Shown one piece after another: positions 58,490 to 64,000 of a stretch of 64,000 nt of DNA. Origin of the DNA: Scolanthus callimorphus (taxonomy: Eukaryota > Cnidaria > Anthozoa > Actiniaria > Edwardsiidae); assembly GCA_033964015.1 (NCBI GenBank), contig CM066917.1, positions 27,063,951 to 27,127,950 on the forward strand, in the 5' to 3' direction. A program made the position numbers and the translations under genes. A model generated the notes under the pieces. The model made no database searches. It saw only the letters and a program-made list of their open reading frames with translations, and was not told where the DNA came from. Numbering within the stretch: position 1 is the first letter of the stretch; the number at the start of each line of letters is the position of its first letter.

Positions 58490-58705
58490 CATAGCTGTCA
58501 ACTGTCCCACATTAGGCGGGAGTTTCAAGATTTTGATTCATGTCTCAAGGTTAAAATTTTGCTTCATTCTCATGCATTTACTGTATTTCTCTGAGGTTTC
58601 TTATGTAATTGTTGCATTTCTTGTAAAAAAAAAACTAAAGATTTCTATATGTTTGGTTGACAGCAAGAGAGAATGATATATTTTCTCTTGGTTGACAGCT
58701 ATGAA
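58490..58705. mobile_element. MITE with ATAGCTGTCAAC ends
   Basis: CATAGCTGTCAACTGTCCCA at the left, TTGGTTGACAGCTATG at the right. TTTACTGTATTTCTCTGAGG and CTCAAGGTTAAAATTTT link it loosely to family K. Confidence 0.65.
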
Positions 58706-59915
58706 ACCCACGTGCAACAAGGTTAATCTAAACTCAATGTTTAATTCCTGAAACGATCCTTATCTCCAATCCTGAAATTTACAGTGAAAAATACAGTTGA
58801 TAATATGGGAAAAGGAGAAAACATTCATTGTTGTAAAATATTTTGTATTTTTACTGAAAAACCAAGAGGTTGAGGGATCCTTAAAATTCCCCAATGATGG
58901 GGGTGAGGATCACTTCTGGAATCCCAACACACACACAAATTCCAAATTCTGAGGATGGAAATGTAAGTGTTTGTGGAGGGGGCTTATATCACTCTAGTTC
59001 CACATGAAATTGATGTCTTTTACTGGACAAGACAAGACAACTTTATTTCAAGAACTGCATACACCCTGAGGTACACTGGTTTTGATCTTTAAAGTTTAGG
59101 CTTGCAATTCCTGCTTACTGAAACTTTTTCTTATTTGGAAGCACTCATTAATAAATTTATCAATTCTTGGGATAATTTTGGTAGAATTTATAAATGGCAA
59201 AAATGTTCTTTTGTACTTTTTTCCATTCCATTACATGAGCCACAACTATTTTTTTTTCCATTTTTCTTATTATACTTTACACATACAGCAGTGCTGTAAA
59301 TCTTCAAGAGCATTGGAAGGGCATTTCTGACAATTTCCCAATATGTTCAATAGATTTATAACTGTAACAAATAATTAAACAGAGCATAACTAAACTACAC
59401 GTTAACATTTAAACAATATTAAAACTGGTGCATAGTGAAATTGCTATAGCGCTATTCACTGTTTATCAACATTGCCATTCTGATGCTAATTTGCCAACTG
59501 TAGATTCAATAGTGCCCTTTGTTCTGTGAACCAATTGACCTCTTCTTGGCACATTTATAACAATGGATGATGTCAGTGTGAATAGCGCTATAACTCTATC
59601 ATGACTAATTTGTGTAGTATAGGGCAAAGTATGATACAAGTCATATCTACATTGGGTTAAATAATACTGGGAGCTACTATCACTGATGCAGTGAACTTAA
59701 ATTTGTTGCCAAGGACAGATTTCCCATAATAGCTGGCTGTTTTGCAAGAAATTTGTCTTATGTATGCATATAGTGGCATTTTTTTCTAAATTGACAGTGC
59801 CTTGCCAATTCCCCCCTCCCCATAGATCTGCCCCTGGTTGCAATGGAAATTAGCAGCTATATATTAAAATTCATTCCAAAATATAACATAAGGAACTAGA
59901 GTTAGCAAATAGAAC

Positions 59916-60521
59916 TACCATATTTGCCCGTATATAAGATGCTTTTTTTCACTCCAAAACGACCTTCAAAATCGGGATGCGTCTTATGCACAGAACATTG
60001 CTTTTTGGAATTTGCACAACATGAAGCTGCTGGAGGCTGTTGTTATTGCAAAAATCTGGGAGTCAATAGTTGCAAGCAGCATTTTGGATTTTGTCACTCA
60101 GCCCAAGCCAATTTCTTTCACACAACCAAAAATCCAATTTGGCACTTGTTGCCGCTAGCATGCTACAATGTGTAGATATATTAGCACAACTATTTAAATA
60201 TTGCATGAAATCATGCGTAGCAAGAAATTTATCTCAAACAAATTAATAAAATGAAGAAACTGTCGGAACAACTCATCTGTTTGTGGTGAGTAGTACACAT
60301 GAGATAATTCTTGTAAATCAATGAACAAAACTTTTGTCCAGTTTTTATCGATACTGTCCACTTACTGCGATTCTGTTTTTCATATTTTCTTTCTGGAAGT
60401 GCTGTAGCACACAATACAAATTAAAAATATATACAAATAGATTTTTTTGTGCTAAAATGACCTCAAAATTCAAGATGCGACTCTATACAAGGGTCCGTCT
60501 TATATACGGGTAAATGCGGTA
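59916..60521. mobile_element. 606-bp TIR element (CCGTATATAAGA ends)
   Basis: TACCATATTTGCCCGTATAT at the left and ATATACGGGTAAATGCGGTA at the right are inverted. AAAACGACCTTCAAAATCGG and AAATGACCTCAAAATTCAAG occur inside as further end-related sequence. No transposase ORF is seen. Confidence 0.9.
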
Positions 60522-60828
60522 AGCAAAAATAAATGGAAAATAATTTCCCAGAAAATTTCCTTGCTTTTGTTTCTGACAATCATCACAAACTTCTTTGATC
60601 TTTGTTCTTCCTCTGCATTAGATGTACCGTGCTGCAAAACAACTTTAAATTCTTGCAACTGGGTGGGATCTTGAATAAAAGCTGACAAATGGTCAAATGG
60701 GACTTTTTTGGCTGCATTTGCATTGGATACCATAGCAATTTCAAGCCCTCTACTTACAAAACATGCAACTGACCACTTGTTTGAAAAGCACAAACTAAAA
60801 ATAACCCTGGAAGGTTGAGGGAACAGTC

Positions 60829-61107
60829 TTATCACTGTATGCATTGCTACGCGACCTCAAAATTCAATGTTGCAAAGGGCGATTGGCGATTTTTAGCCGT
60901 CAATCAAACCAAAATGCTGGATTCCACTGCTTTACTGGGTCGATATTGATTGCAAAATCAACCAAAATGGTTTTAAGTTATCTTTTGGCTTCCTAGCCTC
61001 CAATGTTTAACTTTCTGTTCAAGAAAATTGATATTATAATTATCTTGGGTAAAATCACCAATCGCAACAGTGAATTTGAGGTCACGTAGCAATGCATATG
61101 GTGGTAA
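60829..61107. mobile_element. MITE family F, copy 2
   Basis: TTATCACTGTATGCATTGCT and AGCAATGCATATGGTGGTAA are inverted. GCGACCTCAAAATTCAATG and TTAGCCGTCAATCAAACC match 29144-29405. Confidence 0.9.
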
Positions 61108-61569
61108 CAGAAGGTGCAAAAACTCTCTCCTAGCAACTTCCAAGCATCTCATGTTATAGGGGTACCAGTAGTTGCCGAATTATCATGTCACATTATTATG
61201 GTTTATTGACATGTACTTTCGATGCAAACTGGCTGGAGAGATTATGGAAATTGCTTTTGGGTTCCATGTTTGTAAGACCGAATACAGGCCATATAATAAT
61301 TTCCTGGTTGACAACAGGCAAAAGAATATTAAGTAGATATAACCCCTGAAGCAAACCCCACTACTACAGAACATTAACACACCATCAATTCAAAAGAACT
61401 CAGATATCTAAATTACTCTATTGTACTAGCTACCAGCATCTACAATGAAAACTAGATTGTTGATTGACTCTCTATATATAGTATTGAAAGGCCAAAGAGT
61501 GCTGAACCTTAAAACAAAACCCACCAAAACCACTTTAAAATTTTAAATAAGAATTTAAGGATACCACTG

Positions 61570-62289
61570 TCACCCCTCTGCTTTCGGCGGCGTGACCCAG
61601 CCATATTTATCATGTGTTTTTACAAGTCGCTTGTAAGCTGATTCCGCCTCCTTCTTTGAGAAAGCTTTTTTGCATGTCCTGTCTATTCGGCCCTTTCCTT
61701 TGACAACAGCAGCTGAAAACTGGAGGACAACAGCCTCAACGGTGTAAGCACTGCTCCATCCCTTGGGGGTCAACAATTCCATGCAAATCGCACCTCCGTC
61801 CAGTACGAAACCACCTTCGATACGCGGAGCCAAAACTCTCATAAACGGAGGAGCAAAGGGAAAATTGTCGGGGAAACTGATATTTAGCAAAATAAACTTC
61901 GAGCCCGTTTCGACCATGTCTCGATAAAGTAAGCTATCCCCATCGATCGTATGAAGTTTAACGTTCCATTCGTATAAATTATCGTCCACAAGCTCAGCCG
62001 AGAAGATGCGTTCGGTTTTGCGAGATACGTCTTGAAATTCTTTCATCAATCTCTTTGTGCGAACGCGTTGTGTGTGGGTTGCAGACATCCGTGCGACATC
62101 TAAACTCGCTTCTTTCTCGTCAGTCTTTCCTTGTTTACTACCATTTCCATCCTTCGTCGACTTGCCAGTTTCATTTACTTTTTCTGTAGTTGCTTTATTG
62201 CTATAGCGGCCGTTTCCTTCGGCTTCAGATCCGCTTCCGTTTAAATTGCGTGTGTCTCTGCGAACCAGCTTTCTCAACACGGACGCCAT
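61570..62289 (-). CDS. UBE2QL1: Ubiquitin-conjugating enzyme E2Q-like protein 1
   Basis: An intronless 239-residue E2 enzyme that carries ubiquitin as a thioester for transfer to targets. The UBC fold spans about residues 75-235. It has RTKRLMKEFQDVSR, the SAELVDDNLYEWNVKL strand pair, LNISFPDNFPFAPPFMRV in place of the usual HPN-bearing loop, and GGAICMELLTPKGWSSAYTV with active-site Cys169. The C-terminus is KTHDKYGWVTPP. These are hallmarks of the UBE2Q family, and the overall length and wording fit UBE2QL1 rather than UBE2Q1/Q2, which have a long N-terminal RWD-like region. The first 70 residues here are low-complexity, Gly/Lys/Ser rich and probably disordered. The start ATG sits in a good context (CCATCTTGC on the plus strand). 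Confident. Confidence 0.95.
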   Translation of the reverse strand: MASVLRKLVRRDTRNLNGSGSEAEGNGRYSNKATTEKVNETGKSTKDGNGSKQGKTDEKEASLDVARMSATHTQRVRTKRLMKEFQDVSRKTERIFSAELVDDNLYEWNVKLHTIDGDSLLYRDMVETGSKFILLNISFPDNFPFAPPFMRVLAPRIEGGFVLDGGAICMELLTPKGWSSAYTVEAVVLQFSAAVVKGKGRIDRTCKKAFSKKEAESAYKRLVKTHDKYGWVTPPKAEG

Positions 62290-63390
62290 CTTGCTTCGTC
62301 CCTTGCGCCCTCGTCTCTGAGATGTAATTGGGTTTTTGCCGTCAAAGGGGGCCGTTAAATGGAACTTAAATTCCCATCACCGATTCTAAGTTCCTATGTA
62401 GCCCCCAAATTGAAGTGTTAGACTGTATTACCTTGGTAAGCCGTGATCTCAAGGCTTTTGTTTTCAATTTCTCAGAGAAACGATAGAAGGCGACCGACGA
62501 AGCGAAAATTCTCCCAGGAATGCTGGGAAATCAGGTTAAAGGCCAAAGAATCACGTGGGGAGAGGGGAGAGGAAGGGTAACAAGGGGGGAGGTGTGGGAT
62601 ATTTTTTCTCTCTTTCGATGATACCATTACATGGACCTTTCGTTTCTAAAATAAGCATACATTTTGTTTAATATACATAAACAGAGAAGCGGATAAATAC
62701 AAGTATCAAAACACACATGGGATTGAACAGTGAAAGTTTTCGATGTAGAACCGGCTGTTCTGTACTTTGCGCGCTAAACACCTGCAAAAAATGCATGCGC
62801 GGTGCACACAGGTCGCGTTTTAATTCACGGATAAGGACTTGACCGAAATTCAAAGATTTCTACGATCAATTGATTTCTACGATCAATTGTTTTGACTTCC
62901 TCGTTCCGTCATTCGCAAAAAAAAAAAAAAATTGTGAATCGTGCAGGACACGTGATTTTGAGCGTCATTTTATCAGTTTTTGTCTTTTTCTTTCATTCTT
63001 CATTCGTGATCCGTGCCGGTTACCGTGCCGGTTACCCCTCCTAAAAGAAGTTACGTGCTCAAAAAAGCGTCTTCGGAGTCCTAATATTCGACTGAAATCG
63101 TGACAGACTACGAGCCTGACACGTTTGGTATTATTAAATCAGGCTGTCAAATACCAAGTGTGTCTGCTTTCCGGTCTTTCATGACTCTTCAGTCCGCAAT
63201 CAGTACGCAGGCCTCATGTCAATGAATCTTTTCCAACACGTACCTGCTGATACAACGCCACAAAACTGACAGTGTTTTTACAGCGATTCAAAGTCGCTCT
63301 TTTCTTAATTTAAAGAGTAGCAGATCCCAAAATTTCCTGGGCCCGATACCTAAAAAAGTCGGTTAACGCTATAAACCTACGGATAATTAA

Positions 63391-63502
63391 CCATTATCCT
63401 GCGAGATTGCGCAGAATATCGTCTGATACTTAGCCGACGAGGGACGAAGTCCCGAGTTGGCTAAAATCAGACGATATTCTGCAAAATCGAGCAGGATAAT
63501 GG
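63391..63502. repeat. 112-bp hairpin repeat
   Basis: CCATTATCCTGC and GCAGGATAATGG are outer inverted ends; GCAGAATATCGTCTGAT and ATCAGACGATATTCTGC are an inner pair; GGGACGAAGTCCC is at the centre. The layout resembles family H. Confidence 0.92.
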
Positions 63503-63504
63503 TT

Positions 63505-63691
63505 TTATTATTCAGCACATCGATAGCACAAAAACCCCCGAAAAACATGACTTTTGTGTATTATTTACGAGCTCAAAACATCATATTTCCCTCAGAGACG
63601 GATATCGCAGGATAGCTGTCATGTACAGAAGACAGCTATTGGCGTTCCAATGACCATATTTGGGCAGTGCATCGATGTGCTGAATAATAAA
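63505..63691. repeat. 187-bp inverted-repeat element next to the hairpin
   Basis: TTATTATTCAGCACATCGAT and ATCGATGTGCTGAATAATAA are inverted ends. A further pair, GATAGCTGTCATG and GACAGCTATTGG, lies inside. Confidence 0.9.
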
Positions 63692-64000
63692 TAAAGATAT
63701 CCAACCAATCAAGAGTGGATTACCAGTCAAATATCCAGTGTTAACTGATTTTCTAGCATTTATATTTTTTTACCCCTAAAAAATTACCGCATGTCATGCC
63801 ATGATTTTAACCCCATGATTATTCGACCCAAAGTTGGGTAGGGGTGTTCACACTTCTTTAACTTTCACACCGCAGGCAAACTCGCGGTTTTGCGGCCGCC
63901 TCTGTGAGTCTGCCATACCCAGGGTATATTTTTATTCCCATTTTTTTATATTGTTTGTGCCCACTGTAATTCATATGCTTTTAGGATCAGATTAGGGCCC

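Larger units (their letters stand above)
55435..61569. other. Intergenic, dominated by mobile elements
   Basis: Between the PX gene and UBE2QL1 no conserved host exon is recognised. Six inverted-repeat elements lie here (55833-56924, 56965-57838, 57171-57526, 58490-58705, 59916-60521, 60829-61107). The rest is AT-rich single-copy DNA, which would include the 3' UTRs of both neighbours. Confidence 0.55.
62290..64000. other. UBE2QL1 upstream DNA with two foldback repeats
   Basis: Promoter side of UBE2QL1. No conserved exon is recognised to the window edge. Apart from the repeats at 63391-63691, the sequence is unremarkable, with a poly-A run near 62920. Confidence 0.55.

Noticed and set aside
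58269..58676. 135-codon plus-strand ORF
   Set aside because: Hydrophobic low-complexity frame through AT-rich DNA and a MITE; no domain or splice context.

Overview
This is animal nuclear DNA. Every conserved gene is split by GT-AG introns or, in two cases, intronless, and the set is metazoan: beta-tubulin, proteasome beta5, mitochondrial ribosomal protein L3, the ciliary GTPase CPLANE2/RSG1, an ABCC4-type transporter, a rhodopsin-class GPCR, the prenylated PP1-targeting protein PPP1R16, a PX-domain protein and UBE2QL1. Compact genes, vertebrate-like gene models and a very dense load of short inverted-repeat elements suggest an early-branching animal. An anthozoan cnidarian such as the sea anemone Nematostella is my best guess. 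That is inference, not proof.

Layout. 1-654 (+): last two coding pieces of beta-tubulin. 655-3597: intergenic, with a LINE remnant and a tandemly duplicated C-rich element. 3598-12224 (+): PSMB5, seven exons; its 3.8 kb second intron holds a foldback element and a 2.27 kb TIR element with 43-bp repeat arrays. 13727-16795 (+): MRPL3, six exons, with a one-base frame break in exon 1. 17682-22985 (+): CPLANE2, nine exons; one intron holds a MITE and, next to it, a duplicate of its empty target site. 22986-27725: repeats only. 27726-37983 (+): ABCC4-like transporter, nine exons, introns packed with MITEs. 40427-41473 (+): intronless class A GPCR. 41474-44671: repeats. 52481-44672 (-): PPP1R16A/B orthologue, ten exons, with a one-base frame break in exon 9. 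53464-55434 (+): PX-domain protein, two exons, head to head with PPP1R16. 55435-61569: mobile elements, one carrying unidentified ORFs. 62289-61570 (-): intronless UBE2QL1. 62290-64000: flanking DNA with two foldback repeats.

The genes are ordinary cellular genes with no obvious shared pathway: cytoskeleton, proteolysis, mitochondrial translation, ciliogenesis, transport, signalling, phosphatase targeting and ubiquitin transfer. I see no operon, CRISPR array or defence system. The interesting material is the mobile-element layer. At least fifteen inverted-repeat families are present, several nested, some with visible target-site duplications, and some sitting at or duplicating splice sites. 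All exon joins come from reading frame, phase and homology recalled from the protein families; none is transcript-verified.
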